A stretch of 64,000 nt of DNA from Streptomyces spiramyceticus (lineage in GTDB: Bacteria; Actinomycetota; Actinomycetes; Streptomycetales; Streptomycetaceae): positions 434,001 to 498,000 of the forward strand of contig NZ_JARBAX010000002.1 of the NCBI RefSeq assembly GCF_028807635.1, read 5' to 3'. The position numbers were made by a program, and so were the translations under genes. This document shows positions 17,226-27,476 of this stretch, one piece after another (position 1 is the first letter of the stretch; the number at the start of each line of letters is the position of its first letter). The notes beneath the pieces were generated by a model. It worked only from the letters and a program-made list of their open reading frames with translations. It did not search any database and had not been told where the DNA came from.

Positions 17226-18353
17226 GTGCAGGCAGCAAAAGAAACACCCGAACGGCCTCATGGCCGGCTTCACCGGGCCAGAGTCCTCTATCGCAATGTC
17301 TCCAAGCGCAAGTTGGTTTGGCTGCTGCTGAAGGACACCGTCAACTCGTGCATCGAGTACCGCATCCTCGGTCTCGCAGCCGAGGCGGCGTTCTTCACCC
17401 TGCTGTCCCTCCCGCCCCTGCTGCTCGGCATGATCGGCCTGCTCGGTTACGTCGATGCCTGGACCAGCACCGAGACCGTCGCCTCCATCGAGCGGAACAT
17501 CCTGACCGCCTCTGAAGCCGTCCTCTCCGACCGAGGCGTGAACGACTTCGCCAAACCGCTCCTGGACGACGTCACCAAGGGCGCGCGGCCCGATGTAATC
17601 TCTCTCGGCTTCGCCATCGCACTCTGGTCGGGCTCGCGCGCGGTCAATGTCTTCATCGACACGATCACCGTGATGTACGGCCTCGACGGCCACCGCGGCA
17701 TCGTGAAGACCCGGCTGCTGGCCTTCCTGCTGTACATCGTGGCGCTGATCATCGGTGCGGTGGTGCTGCCGCTGATGGTGGTCGGACCGGACCGGGTGGT
17801 GGATCTGGTGCCGTTCGGCACGGAGGTCGTCAGTGTCCTGTACTGGCCGGTCGTCACCCTGCTGTCCATCGCCTTCCTCACCACGCTCTATCACGTCTCG
17901 GTGCCGGTCCGTTCGCCCTGGATCGAGGACATCCCCGGGGCCCTGATGGCCCTCGGCATGTGGGTGTTCGGCAGCTTCCTGCTCCGCATCTACCTGACCA
18001 GGACCGTCGAGGGCGTCTCCATCTACGGCTCCCTGGCCGCCCCCATCGCCGTCCTCCTGTGGATCGGCATCTCGGCGTTCGCGGTCCTGGCGGGCGCGGC
18101 CGTCAACGCCGCGATCGACCGCGTCTGGCCGTCCGTGGCCACGGCGGCGGCCCGCGAGGCGAACGACCGCGTACGGACGGCCCAGGCGGCGGCGGTCATA
18201 GCGCGCGCGGAGGCGGCGCGCTCGGCGGAGGGCGACGCGGACGAATCCGACCCGGACATGCCGTCGGAGTTCCCGGAGCGGTGGTCGCGGTTCCTGCCGC
18301 CGGACGACGTGAAGTCCCGACTGCACTCGGGCAAGGACAAGGGACAGCTTTAG
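17226..18353 (+). CDS. YhjD/YihY/BrkB family inner-membrane protein
   Basis: About 375 aa with six predicted membrane spans between residues 55 and 305. The family block EAAFFTLLSLPPLLLGMIGL lies near the first span and LWIGISAFAVLAGAAVNA in the last. The C-terminal 70 residues are soluble and rich in Ala, Arg, Asp and Glu. The family is conserved but its transport role is unproved. No separate ribosome site precedes the GTG at 17226. A TACGGT hexamer ends 6 bp upstream, which suits a leaderless transcript. The TAG stop codon is the first three bases of the MITE-like element that follows. Confidence 0.8.
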   Translation: MQAAKETPERPHGRLHRARVLYRNVSKRKLVWLLLKDTVNSCIEYRILGLAAEAAFFTLLSLPPLLLGMIGLLGYVDAWTSTETVASIERNILTASEAVLSDRGVNDFAKPLLDDVTKGARPDVISLGFAIALWSGSRAVNVFIDTITVMYGLDGHRGIVKTRLLAFLLYIVALIIGAVVLPLMVVGPDRVVDLVPFGTEVVSVLYWPVVTLLSIAFLTTLYHVSVPVRSPWIEDIPGALMALGMWVFGSFLLRIYLTRTVEGVSIYGSLAAPIAVLLWIGISAFAVLAGAAVNAAIDRVWPSVATAAAREANDRVRTAQAAAVIARAEAARSAEGDADESDPDMPSEFPERWSRFLPPDDVKSRLHSGKDKGQL

Positions 18354-18539
18354 GGCGTGTCCGGCGGATCATGCCTGGGCTGCGGGGCTTGGCACGCACA
18401 TCTGCGGCGTTGTCGTCGGTCGGCGTCGCTCCGCGTCGCCTCCCTCCTCCGCCTTGCAGCTGCACGCACCAAGCCCCGCTCACCAGCGCTGATATGGCGC
18501 CGCACCCTGAAGCCGGCCTGATCCGCCGGACACGCCCTA
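18351..18539. mobile_element. MITE-like structured repeat, copy A (189 bp)
   Basis: Perfect 21-bp terminal inverted repeats lie at 18351-18371 and 18519-18539 (TAGGGCGTGTCCGGCGG at the left end). An internal pair, GCGGGGCTTGG at 18382-18392 and CCAAGCCCCGC at 18469-18479, also matches perfectly. It has no coding capacity. Copy B at 35351-35577 shares almost the whole sequence. The terminal TA on both sides could be a target duplication. The left end provides the stop codon of the upstream gene, so the element may now serve as its terminator. Confidence 0.85.
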
Positions 18540-18579
18540 GCCGGGGAGCACCAGGTTCGACGGTGAGCGCCGCAGGCTG

Positions 18580-18621
18580 CCCGCACCCGCACCCGCACCC
18601 GCACCCGCACCCGCACCCGCA
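18580..18621 (+). repeat. (CCCGCA)7 tandem repeat
   Basis: Seven perfect CCCGCA units make 42 bp in the 168-bp gap between the MITE and the response regulator gene. Such hexamer tracts can vary in copy number by slippage. The position, 87-128 bp upstream of the regulator's start, allows an effect on its promoter (inference). Confidence 0.9.
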
Positions 18622-18707
18622 CCCGGCACCGGCCCGCGCACCGGACGTCACGGCTTCGTAAGGCGCCGCCCGCCCCGCGACCCGCCCACGTCGACGACAC
18701 TGGCCCC

Positions 18708-19412
18708 ATGCAGAACATCCTGGTCGTCGACGACGACCCCACGGTCGCCGAGGTCGTCACCGGCTATCTGGAACGTGCCGGCTTCGCCGTGACCCCTGCC
18801 GCCGACGGCCCCGAGGCCCTTCGCCAGGCGGCGGACCGCAGGCCCGACCTCGTGGTCCTGGACCTCATGCTGCCCGGCATGGACGGCCTGGAGGTCTGCC
18901 GCAAGCTCCGCGCCGACGGCCCCGTCCCGGTCATCATGCTCACCGCGCGCGGCGACGAGGACGACCGGATCCTGGGCCTGGAGGTCGGGGCCGACGACTA
19001 CGTCACCAAGCCGTTCAGCCCGCGCGAGCTCGTGCTGCGCGTCGAGTCCGTACTGCGCCGTGCCGCGCTCCAGCACCAGGGACCGCGGGTGCAGGCCGCC
19101 GGGATCTCCCTCGACCCCGAGGCCCGCCGCGCCACCAAGGCCGGGACCGAACTGGCCCTCACCCTCAGGGAGTTCGACCTCCTCGCGCACCTCATGCTCC
19201 ACCGCGGCCAGGCGCTGAGCCGGGAGCGGTTGATGCATGACGTGTGGGGCTGGGAGTTCGGCGACCTGTCGACCGTCACCGTCCATGTGCGGCGGCTGCG
19301 CGGGAAGATCGAGGACGACCCGGCACGACCGCGCCTCATCCAGACGGTATGGGGGGTCGGCTACCGCTTCGATGCCGGCCGACTCGACGAAGGCGGGGTC
19401 TCACATGCGTGA
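18708..19412 (+). CDS. OmpR-family response regulator
   Basis: A 234-aa regulator. The receiver domain (1-120) has the acidic pocket DDD at 8-10, the phosphorylation site Asp52 (VVLDLMLPG), and the conserved Thr and Lys in MLTARG and TKPF. The OmpR/PhoB winged helix covers about 140-225, with LTLREFDLLAHL and VHVRRLRGKIEDD. Its stop overlaps the histidine kinase start by 8 bp. The target genes are unknown; the gene pair is not linked to an obvious effector operon. Confidence 0.95.
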   Translation: MQNILVVDDDPTVAEVVTGYLERAGFAVTPAADGPEALRQAADRRPDLVVLDLMLPGMDGLEVCRKLRADGPVPVIMLTARGDEDDRILGLEVGADDYVTKPFSPRELVLRVESVLRRAALQHQGPRVQAAGISLDPEARRATKAGTELALTLREFDLLAHLMLHRGQALSRERLMHDVWGWEFGDLSTVTVHVRRLRGKIEDDPARPRLIQTVWGVGYRFDAGRLDEGGVSHA

Positions 19413-20491
19413 CCTCCTGCTCATCGCCTTCTTCGCCTTCCTCGGCGCCGCAGCCGCCGGCCTCCTCGGTGCCGTGGCCCTGCGCCTGCTCCGCCACCGC
19501 TCCGTCGCCGTATCGCTGACGGTCGTCGCCGCCGTCACGGTCACCGCGATGCTCGCGGGCACGCTCTCCGTGGCGCAGGCGATGTTCCTGTCCCCGCACG
19601 ACCTGACCGTGGTGACGACGGTCGTCGCGATGGCCGCCGTCGTCTCCCTGGCCACCGCACTGCTCCTCGGCCGCTGGGTCGTCGCGCGCAGCAACGCCCT
19701 GAAGCTGGCGGCCCGTACCTTCGGCGACGGCGGCGACTTCGCGGCGCCGACGGGATCCTCCACCGCCGAACTGGACGCCCTGGGCCGTGAGCTGGCGTCC
19801 ACCAGCGCGAAACTCGCCGCCTCCCGCGAACGCGAGCGCGCCCTGGAGACCTCCCGGCGCGAACTCGTCGCCTGGATCTCGCACGACCTGCGCACCCCGC
19901 TGGCCGGCCTGCGTGCCATGTCCGAGGCGCTGGAGGACGGCGTCGTCGCCGACCCGCCCCGCTACCACCGGCAGATGCGTACCGAGGTCGACCGGCTCAA
20001 CTCCATGGTCGGCGACCTGTTCGAGCTCTCCCGCATCCACGCGGGCGCGCTCGCCCTCACGCCGATCCGTATATCGGCGTACGACCTGGTGGGCGAGGCC
20101 ATCGCGGGCGCGGACCCACTGGCCCGCGCCCAGGGCGTACGCCTGGTCGGCGACGCGGTGGAGGCTCTGCCGCTCGAAGTCGACGCACGCGAGATGACCC
20201 GCGTCCTCGCCAACCTCCTGGTCAACGCGATCCGCCGTACCCCCGCCGACGGCACGGTCGCGGTCGCCGCCGAACTGCGCGCCGACTCGGTGGTGCTGTC
20301 CGTCACCGACGGCTGCGGCGGCATCCCGCCCGAGGATCTCCCGCGCGTCTTCGACACGGGCTGGCGCGGCACCGAGGCCCGTACGCCCCCGGCGGGCGCG
20401 GGCCTCGGGCTCGCCATCGTGCGCGGCATCGTCGAGGCCCACGCGGGCCGTGCCGACGTACGCAATGTGAAGGGCGGCTGCCGCTTCGAGG

Positions 20492-20517
<26 letters not shown>
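19405..20517 (+). CDS. Sensor histidine kinase
   Basis: A 370-aa membrane kinase. Three hydrophobic stretches (about 1-28, 35-60 and 68-92) anchor it, with almost no extracellular loop, so it probably senses within the membrane or inside the cell. A HAMP-like linker follows, then a HisKA domain with the phosphorylated His160 ([14 protein letters not shown]) and a HATPase domain with N box NLLVNAIRR and G boxes DGCGGIP and GAGLGLAIV. The start at 19405 overlaps the response regulator. The last 26 bp overlap the convergent CobW gene. Confidence 0.93.
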
Positions 20518-21742
<1,225 letters not shown>

Positions 21743-21747
21743 GCCGG

Positions 21748-21918
21748 TCAGCCCTCGGGGCGCAGGAGCCCGCGCTCGTACGCCTTGGCCAGCCGCTGCG
21801 GCACCCGGTAGACCGAGCCGTCGACGGTGATGGGGACAAGCTGCGGCGTGGTGGCCTTCCACTGGGCGCGGCGGTGACGGGTGTTGCTGCGCGACATCTT
21901 CCGCTTGGGTACGGCCAT
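21748..21918 (-). CDS. rpmF: Ribosomal protein bL32, cysteine-free (zinc-independent) paralogue
   Basis: A 56-aa protein that starts [20 protein letters not shown], the universal L32 opening. The C-terminal half ([19 protein letters not shown]) lacks the two CxxC pairs of the zinc-binding form. Streptomyces carries a zinc-containing L32 elsewhere and induces C-minus paralogues when zinc is short. The C-minus type, the CobW gene 5 bp downstream and a candidate Zur site 48 bp upstream make this a zinc-sparing copy. A GGAGGACC ribosome site precedes the ATG. Confidence 0.95.
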   Translation of the reverse strand: MAVPKRKMSRSNTRHRRAQWKATTPQLVPITVDGSVYRVPQRLAKAYERGLLRPEG

Positions 21919-21965
21919 GGGGTCCTCCAGGGGGTGAGTGCGATCGCCGGAACGCTACCTGCAAA

Positions 21966-21980
21966 TGGATCCCGTTTTCA
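21966..21980 (-). promoter_or_regulatory. Candidate Zur operator for the L32/CobW operon
   Basis: Read on the minus strand the site is TGAAAACGGGATCCA, which matches about 10 of 15 positions of a TGAAAATGATTTTCA-type Zur box. It lies 48-62 bp upstream of the L32 start, in an AT-richer island. It is a moderate sequence match strengthened by the gene content. Confidence 0.5.
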
Positions 21981-22070
21981 ATTTGGCCGCCTCGATGAGG
22001 CCCGTACCACGGCGAATATGTGGGCGTATCGTGATATGAAGGCGCGCGATCGAGACCTCTGGGGGTCGAA

Positions 22071-22964
22071 ATGGTCGAGGAGCTGTTGACAGCGGGAGCG
22101 GTGGCAGGGTCCGCCGTTGTGGTGTACGTCGTGGCGGCGGCCAGGGTTGTGCGGCAGTACGAGCGGGGCGTGGTGCTCCGCCTCGGGCGGCTTCGCGAGA
22201 ACATACGTCGTCCCGGGTTCACCATGGTGGTTCCGGCCGTGGACCGGCTGCACAAGGTGAACATGCAGATCGTGACCATGCCCGTGCCCGCCCAGGAGGG
22301 CATCACTCGCGACAACGTCACCGTGCGCGTCGACGCCGTCGTCTACTTCAAGGTCGTCGACCCGGCCGCCGCGATCATCGCGGTCGAGGACTACCGCTTC
22401 GCGGTGTCCCAGATGGCGCAGACCTCGCTGCGGTCGATCATCGGCAAGAGCGACCTGGACGACCTCCTGTCCAACCGCGAGAAGCTCAACCAGGGCCTTG
22501 AGCTCATGCTCGACAGCCCGGCCATCGGATGGGGTGTGCAGATCGACCGGGTCGAGATCAAGGACGTCTCGCTGCCGGAGACGATGAAGCGCTCCATGGC
22601 ACGCCAGGCGGAGGCGGACCGCGAACGCCGCGCCCGGGTCATCAACGCGGACGCGGAGCTGCAGGCGTCCAAGAAGCTCGCCGAGGCTGCCGGTGTGATG
22701 TCCGAGCAGCCCGCGGCGCTCCAACTCCGGCTGCTCCAGACCGTGGTGGCTGTCGCGGCCGAGAAGAACTCCACGCTCGTACTGCCGTTCCCGGTGGAGC
22801 TGCTCAGGTTCCTGGAGCGGGCGGCACAGCAGCAGCCGCAGCAGGCGCATGACGAGCCGCAGCCCAAGGCCCGGCCCGAGCCCCCGTCGGTACTCGCGGA
22901 CGAAGAGCCGGCCCTGGCCGAGCCGCCGCCCGCGGTCACCGGCGAGCACTCGATTCGGCGGTAG
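22071..22964 (+). CDS. SPFH/Band 7 (slipin-like) membrane protein
   Basis: A 297-aa protein with one N-terminal membrane span (about 5-27), then a Band 7 domain from [20 protein letters not shown] to about residue 190. It is of the slipin/stomatin type ([18 protein letters not shown] and [20 protein letters not shown]). A coiled coil follows, and a Pro/Glu-rich tail. Such proteins oligomerise at membranes and organise microdomains. No NfeD partner gene is adjacent. It is convergent with the LysR gene, with only 5 bp between stops. Confidence 0.93.
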   Translation: MVEELLTAGAVAGSAVVVYVVAAARVVRQYERGVVLRLGRLRENIRRPGFTMVVPAVDRLHKVNMQIVTMPVPAQEGITRDNVTVRVDAVVYFKVVDPAAAIIAVEDYRFAVSQMAQTSLRSIIGKSDLDDLLSNREKLNQGLELMLDSPAIGWGVQIDRVEIKDVSLPETMKRSMARQAEADRERRARVINADAELQASKKLAEAAGVMSEQPAALQLRLLQTVVAVAAEKNSTLVLPFPVELLRFLERAAQQQPQQAHDEPQPKARPEPPSVLADEEPALAEPPPAVTGEHSIRR

Positions 22965-22969
22965 AGCCG

Positions 22970-23884
22970 TCAGCCGGTGGAGAGCCCGGCCGCAGATTCC
23001 GCCAGTGCGTCCAGTACCGGCCGGATCAGCGGATGGTGCTCGGCCCCTCGGCGTACGGCGGCGAACACCCGCCGGGTCGCGGCCGGGCCCGCCACGGGAC
23101 GTACCACCGTGTCCTTGAGCTCCATCCCCCGCAGCGCCGAACGCGGCACGAGCGCCACCCCCGCGCCCGCCCCCGCCAGCGCCACCACAGCGCGGAAGTC
23201 GTCCGACGAGTGCACGAGCCGTGGCTGAAAGCCCGCGAGCTCGCACGCGAGCAGCATCACGTCGTGGCACGGATTGCCCGGGTACGGGCCGATCCAGTCG
23301 CTGTCGGCCAGCTCCGCGAGGGCCACGTGCGCGCCCTGCCCGAGCGGGTGGGACGCGTGCAGTACGGCGTCGAAGGGCTCGGCGTACAGCGGTACGCGCG
23401 CCAGGCGGCGGTCGTCCTCGCGCGGTGCGCCCCGGTATTCGACGGCCAGCGCGACATCGGCCTCCCCGTCCAGCACCAGCGGCAGGCTCTCGTCGCCCTC
23501 GGCGTCCCGGACGCGGACACGGATGTCCGGGTGGCGGTCCGCGAGACGGCCGATCGCCGGGGCGAGCACCTCCGCGATGCCCGTCGCGAAGGCCACCACG
23601 CGCACTTCACCGGCCGCTCCGCCCGCGTACGCCGCGAGCTCGGCCTCTGCGCGCTCCAGCTGGGCGAGCACGGCGTTGGCATGGGCCAGCAGAATGTCGC
23701 CGGCCGCGGTCAGCCGTACGCCCTTGCCGCTGCGGGTCAGCAGGGTGTGGCCGGTCTCCTGCTCCAGTGCGGCGAGCTGCTGGGACACGGCGGACGGGGT
23801 CAGGTACAGCGCCGCAGCCGCGGCGGTCACCGTCCGGTGGTCCGCCACGGCCCGCAGGATGCGCAGCCTTCGGGGGTCGATCAC
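22970..23884 (-). CDS. LysR-family transcriptional regulator
   Basis: A 304-aa regulator. The winged helix-turn-helix is at 1-60 ([20 protein letters not shown], then [15 protein letters not shown]) and the LysR substrate-binding domain follows from about 90. The ATG overlaps the kbl stop (4-bp ATGA), so it is co-transcribed with tdh and kbl on the minus strand. That is unusual for LysR proteins, which are more often divergent from their targets. It may control threonine degradation (inference). Confidence 0.92.
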   Translation of the reverse strand: MIDPRRLRILRAVADHRTVTAAAAALYLTPSAVSQQLAALEQETGHTLLTRSGKGVRLTAAGDILLAHANAVLAQLERAEAELAAYAGGAAGEVRVVAFATGIAEVLAPAIGRLADRHPDIRVRVRDAEGDESLPLVLDGEADVALAVEYRGAPREDDRRLARVPLYAEPFDAVLHASHPLGQGAHVALAELADSDWIGPYPGNPCHDVMLLACELAGFQPRLVHSSDDFRAVVALAGAGAGVALVPRSALRGMELKDTVVRPVAGPAATRRVFAAVRRGAEHHPLIRPVLDALAESAAGLSTG

Positions 23885-25062
23885 CCAGCCATTGTCGCCC
23901 GAGCGTCGATGAACGCCGCCACAGCCCGCTCCACGTCGGCGGTCGAGTGCGCGGCGGAGAGCTGGACCCGGATGCGGGCCGCCCCCATGGGGACGACGGG
24001 GTACGAGAAGCCGATCACGTACACCCCGCGCTCCAGGAGAAGTTCGGCCATGCGGCCCGCCTCCGCCGCGTCGCCGATCATGACGGGCGCGATGGCGTGG
24101 TCGCCGGGGAGGATCTCGAATCCGGCCTCGGTCATCTTCGTACGGAAGAGCTTGGTGTTGGCGGTGAGGCGCTCGCGCAGTTCACCGGCGGATTCGAGGA
24201 GGTCCAGGACCTTGATCGACGCGGCGGCGATCACCGGGGCGAGGGAGTTCGAGAAGAGGTACGGGCGCGAACGCTGACGCAGCAGCTCGACGATCTCGGC
24301 GCGGGCCGCGACGTAACCGCCGGACGCGCCGCCGAGGGCCTTGCCGAGCGTGCCGGTGATGATGTCGACGCGGTCCATCACGCCGTGGAGTTCCGGGGTG
24401 CCGCGACCGCCGGGGCCGACGAAGCCGACGGCGTGCGAGTCGTCGACCATGACCATGGCGTCGTACTGGTCCGCCAGGTCGCAGATCTCGGCGAGCGGGG
24501 CGACGTAACCGTCCATCGAGAAGACGCCGTCGGTGACGATGAGGCGGCGGCGGGCGTCCTGCGTGTCCTTGAGCTGCTGTTCGAGGTCGGCGAGGTCGCG
24601 GTTGGCGTAGCGGTGGCGGCGTGCTTTGGAGAGGCGGATGCCGTCGATGATCGACGCGTGGTTGAGGGCGTCGGAGATGACGGCGTCCTCGGGGCCGAGG
24701 AGGGTCTCGAAGACGCCGCCGTTGGCGTCGAAGCAGGAGGAGTAGAGGATCGTGTCCTCCTGGCCCAGGAAGGCCGAGAGCCGCTGCTCCAGCTCCTTGT
24801 GGATCTCCTGGGTGCCGCAGATGAAGCGGACCGAGGCCATGCCGTAGCCCCAGCGGTCGAGGGCGTCCTTGGCGGCGGCGACGACGTCGGGGTGGTCGGC
24901 GAGGCCGAGGTAATTGTTGGCGCAGAAGTTGAGTACGTCGCCGGAGGGGACGGAGACGGAGGCGTTCTGGGGGGTGGTGATGACGCGCTCGGGCTTGTAG
25001 AGACCGGCGGTGCGGATTTCGTCGAGGGTGGTGCGGAGGTCGTCGCGGACGGATGCGAACAT
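23881..25062 (-). CDS. kbl: Glycine C-acetyltransferase (2-amino-3-ketobutyrate CoA ligase)
   Basis: A 393-aa PLP enzyme that splits 2-amino-3-ketobutyrate with CoA into glycine and acetyl-CoA. The PLP lysine is in [15 protein letters not shown], with the ligand block [17 protein letters not shown]. The size agrees with E. coli Kbl (398). The ATG at 25062 follows an AAGGAGAG ribosome site; a long upstream extension is non-conserved repeat DNA. It works with the adjacent threonine dehydrogenase. Confidence 0.96.
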   Translation of the reverse strand: MFASVRDDLRTTLDEIRTAGLYKPERVITTPQNASVSVPSGDVLNFCANNYLGLADHPDVVAAAKDALDRWGYGMASVRFICGTQEIHKELEQRLSAFLGQEDTILYSSCFDANGGVFETLLGPEDAVISDALNHASIIDGIRLSKARRHRYANRDLADLEQQLKDTQDARRRLIVTDGVFSMDGYVAPLAEICDLADQYDAMVMVDDSHAVGFVGPGGRGTPELHGVMDRVDIITGTLGKALGGASGGYVAARAEIVELLRQRSRPYLFSNSLAPVIAAASIKVLDLLESAGELRERLTANTKLFRTKMTEAGFEILPGDHAIAPVMIGDAAEAGRMAELLLERGVYVIGFSYPVVPMGAARIRVQLSAAHSTADVERAVAAFIDARATMAG

Positions 25063-25164
25063 GCGGTGGCTCTCCTTGCGGTGGGAGGGGTTGGGTGTGC
25101 GGTGCGTTTCGGTGGCTGCGGTGGTGCGGGGCCGGGCTTCCGCTGCGCGGGGCTTTCCCCGACC

Positions 25165-25205
25165 CTTCCCCAAGCTCTCAACTTCGTTCGAGCAGGGGAG
25201 ACCCC
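25165..25205 (+). repeat. Short hairpin repeat (copy 2)
   Basis: This copy differs from copy 1 at 13602-13642 by a single base in the loop (CTTCG versus CTTCC). It lies in the 360-bp tdh-kbl gap, directly beside the larger palindrome. Confidence 0.85.
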
Positions 25206-25210
25206 GTTCT

Positions 25211-25380
25211 TCCCGGCTGTGACATTTGCGGCTCCGCCGCGTGGGGGCGAGCCCCCAGACCCCCGGGACCCCCACGGGCTGAGTTTTGCGGCCAGGGCCG
25301 CAAAGTCTGGGGGAGTTTGAGGAGCGGGGTCTGGGGCGGAGCCCCTCGCGCGGCGGCAGCCGCAAAATGTCACAGCGGGA
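25211..25380. repeat. Large imperfect palindrome between tdh and kbl
   Basis: The left arm (25211-25264) starts TCCCGGCTGTGACATTTGCG, and the reverse complement of the right arm (25326-25380) starts TCCCGCTGTGACATTTTGCG. The arms stay paired with small bulges for about 54 bp, out to CAGACCCC. The centre has a smaller TTTGCGG/CCGCAAA stem. A related left arm occurs at 58183. The palindrome lies inside the tdh-kbl transcription unit. The rest of the 360-bp gap (25063-25422) holds no gene. Confidence 0.8.
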
Positions 25381-25422
25381 AGGGGCGGGGTGGGGAAAGG
25401 CCCGCGCCAGGGGATCGGCGTC

Positions 25423-26451
25423 TCAGCGCGTCCAGTCGAGGATGATCTTGCCGCTGCGCGCGGTCGCCGCTTCGTCGAACGCCGCGTCGAAGTCCTGGTA
25501 GCCGTAGCTGCCGGTGATCACCGGGCTGAGGTCGAGACCGCCCTCCAGCAGCACCGTCATCGCGTACCACGTCTCGTACATCTCGCGGCCGTAGATCCCC
25601 TTGACCGTGATCATCGAGGTGACGATCTTCGACCAGTCGACGGCAAACTCCTCGGACGGCAGGCCGAGCATTGCGATCCGGCCACCGTGCGTCATGTTCG
25701 CGACCATGTCCCGCATCGCCTCCGGCCGGCCCGACATCTCCAGACCGATGTCGAAGCCCTCCTTCAGGCCCAGCTGCCGCTGCGCGTCGGCGATGTCCGA
25801 CTCGGCGACATTGAGCGCCAGCGTCGCGCCGGCCTTGCGGGCGATCGCCAGGCGGGACTCGCTGACGTCGGTGATGACGACATTGCGCGCGCCGGCGTGC
25901 CGGGCGACGGCCGCGGCCATGATGCCGATCGGGCCCGCGCCGGTGATCAGTACGTCCTCGCCGACCAGCGGGAAGGAGAGCGCGGTGTGCACCGCGTTGC
26001 CGAACGGGTCGAAGATCGCCGCCACGTCCAGGTCCACCTTGGCGCGGTGCACCCACACATTGGACGCGGGCAGGGCGACGTACTCGGCGAACGCGCCGTT
26101 GCGGCCGACGCCGAGACCGACGGTGGAGCGGCACAGGTGCCGGCGCCCGGCCAGGCAGTTGCGGCACTTCCCGCACACCAGGTGGCCCTCGCCGCTGACC
26201 AGGTCGCCGACCGCGATGTCCTGTACGTCCGTACCGACGGCCGCGACTTCGCCCACGAACTCGTGGCCGAGAATGAGCGGTGTGGCAACCGCCTGCTGGG
26301 CCCAGCCGTCCCAGGATCTGATGTGCAGGTCCGTGCCGCAGATGCCGGTACGGAGCACCTTGATCAGCACGTCACCTGGCCCGGTCTCCGGCTCCGGCAC
26401 GTCCATCAGCCACAGCCCGGGCTCGGCGTACTGCTTGACAAGTGCCTTCAT
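25423..26451 (-). CDS. tdh: L-threonine 3-dehydrogenase
   Basis: A 342-aa zinc, NAD-dependent medium-chain dehydrogenase that oxidises L-threonine to 2-amino-3-ketobutyrate. The catalytic zinc residues are in GICGTDLH and GHEFVGEV. The structural zinc cysteines are in [15 protein letters not shown]. The NAD site is [10 protein letters not shown]. Length matches E. coli Tdh (341). Followed by kbl and a LysR gene on the same strand, which makes a complete threonine-to-glycine route. The downstream mRNA carries the long palindrome. Confidence 0.96.
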   Translation of the reverse strand: MKALVKQYAEPGLWLMDVPEPETGPGDVLIKVLRTGICGTDLHIRSWDGWAQQAVATPLILGHEFVGEVAAVGTDVQDIAVGDLVSGEGHLVCGKCRNCLAGRRHLCRSTVGLGVGRNGAFAEYVALPASNVWVHRAKVDLDVAAIFDPFGNAVHTALSFPLVGEDVLITGAGPIGIMAAAVARHAGARNVVITDVSESRLAIARKAGATLALNVAESDIADAQRQLGLKEGFDIGLEMSGRPEAMRDMVANMTHGGRIAMLGLPSEEFAVDWSKIVTSMITVKGIYGREMYETWYAMTVLLEGGLDLSPVITGSYGYQDFDAAFDEAATARSGKIILDWTR

Positions 26452-26589
26452 GGCTGCGGCTCCAGGCGAGGTGACAGGGTTGATCGCGAACGCGTACCAA
26501 TCTGTCGGGACCGGGGCGTGCAGTCCATCGAGGATTTCTTAACCGGGCCAACAGCGCAGCTTCACGCGAACGGCGAGGCCCGGTGGGCC

Positions 26590-27351
26590 CTATGCGACGC
26601 CGACCAGTACATAACTGTGCCCGTACTGCCACACCGGGCCCGCCTCGGCGAAGCCCGCCTTGCGCAGGAGGTCCGTATGGGACTCCAGGCTCAGCCCGTT
26701 GTCGCCGCCGCTGTCGAGGCGCCGCCGGCGGCGTTCCGCCATGAGGCCGGTCAGCTCCGGCGCGGCGGTCGCGGCGGTCCACCAGGACTGCCAGTCCTCG
26801 TGCGCCGCGGTCCCAAGACGGTCCGCGCGCCGGCGCCCCGTGTGCTGGGCGAGAGCGGCCAGCCGGGGCGCCTCGTGGTCGAAGTGGTCCGCGTTGACGA
26901 GTACGCCGCCGGGCCGCAGCGCGGAGTGCAGGCGTTCGTACACCTCGGAAAGGGCGGGCTGGGGCAGGTAGTGGAGCGCCGTGGTGGACACGGCGGCGTC
27001 CAGCGGACCACCCAGTTCCAGTGCCTCGATCCAGCCGGGGGAGCCGATCGCCACATCGGCGAAGCGGACCGCGGTGCCGCAGTGCCTGCGCCCCAGCTCC
27101 AGCAGCAGCGGATCCGTGTCGACGGCGACGATCTCCCACCCCGGGTTACGGGCGGCCAGCCGCGCCGCCAGCGAACCGGGGCCGCACCCCAGATCGGCCA
27201 CCAGGGGACGCCGCCGTCCCGCCGTGACGTGCTCGACGACGTCCGCGATCACGGTGAAGCGTTCCTCGCGGTCGACCGCATAGCGTTCCTGCTGGAGATC
27301 CCATCGCCGGATCCACTCCGTCGCCGCGGCCGGCGTCAAATGCCCGGTCAC
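26590..27351 (-). CDS. Class I SAM-dependent methyltransferase
   Basis: A 253-aa methyltransferase. Motif I is ADLGCGPGSLAARLAAR (about 51-67), the acidic SAM residue is in VAVDTDP, motif post-I/II is in LDAAVSTTALHYLPQP, and LRPGGVLVNADHF is motif III. The substrate is unknown. A 37-bp AT-rich palindrome lies 66 bp upstream of its start, which suggests specific regulation. Confidence 0.9.
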   Translation of the reverse strand: MTGHLTPAAATEWIRRWDLQQERYAVDREERFTVIADVVEHVTAGRRRPLVADLGCGPGSLAARLAARNPGWEIVAVDTDPLLLELGRRHCGTAVRFADVAIGSPGWIEALELGGPLDAAVSTTALHYLPQPALSEVYERLHSALRPGGVLVNADHFDHEAPRLAALAQHTGRRRADRLGTAAHEDWQSWWTAATAAPELTGLMAERRRRRLDSGGDNGLSLESHTDLLRKAGFAEAGPVWQYGHSYVLVGVA

Positions 27352-27417
27352 CGCGCGCCCTTGTTTGCTTCGCCGCCCATGGGTGGTGTCGCCCTCTCGA
27401 TCCGTGGTGCACCCACC

Positions 27418-27454
27418 CTACAACTTAACGACAATCATTGTCGTTAAGTTGTAG
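27418..27454. promoter_or_regulatory. 37-bp perfect palindrome, possible Fur-family (Zur-like) operator
   Basis: Two 18-bp arms, CTACAACTTAACGACAAT and ATTGTCGTTAAGTTGTAG, flank a single central C. The stretch is about 35% GC in a genome of roughly 70% GC. The core GACAATCATTGTC fits the GAnAATnATTnTC pattern of Zur-type boxes. It lies between the MBL gene stop and the methyltransferase start, so it could act as an operator for the methyltransferase or, as RNA, as a terminator of the MBL gene. Confidence 0.6.
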
Positions 27455-27476
27455 GCGGTCGTATTGATGTGCGGGT

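Noticed and set aside
18580..18621. Hexamer array considered as a coding repeat
   Set aside because: No start codon, ribosome site or homologue; frames through it are open only because of composition.
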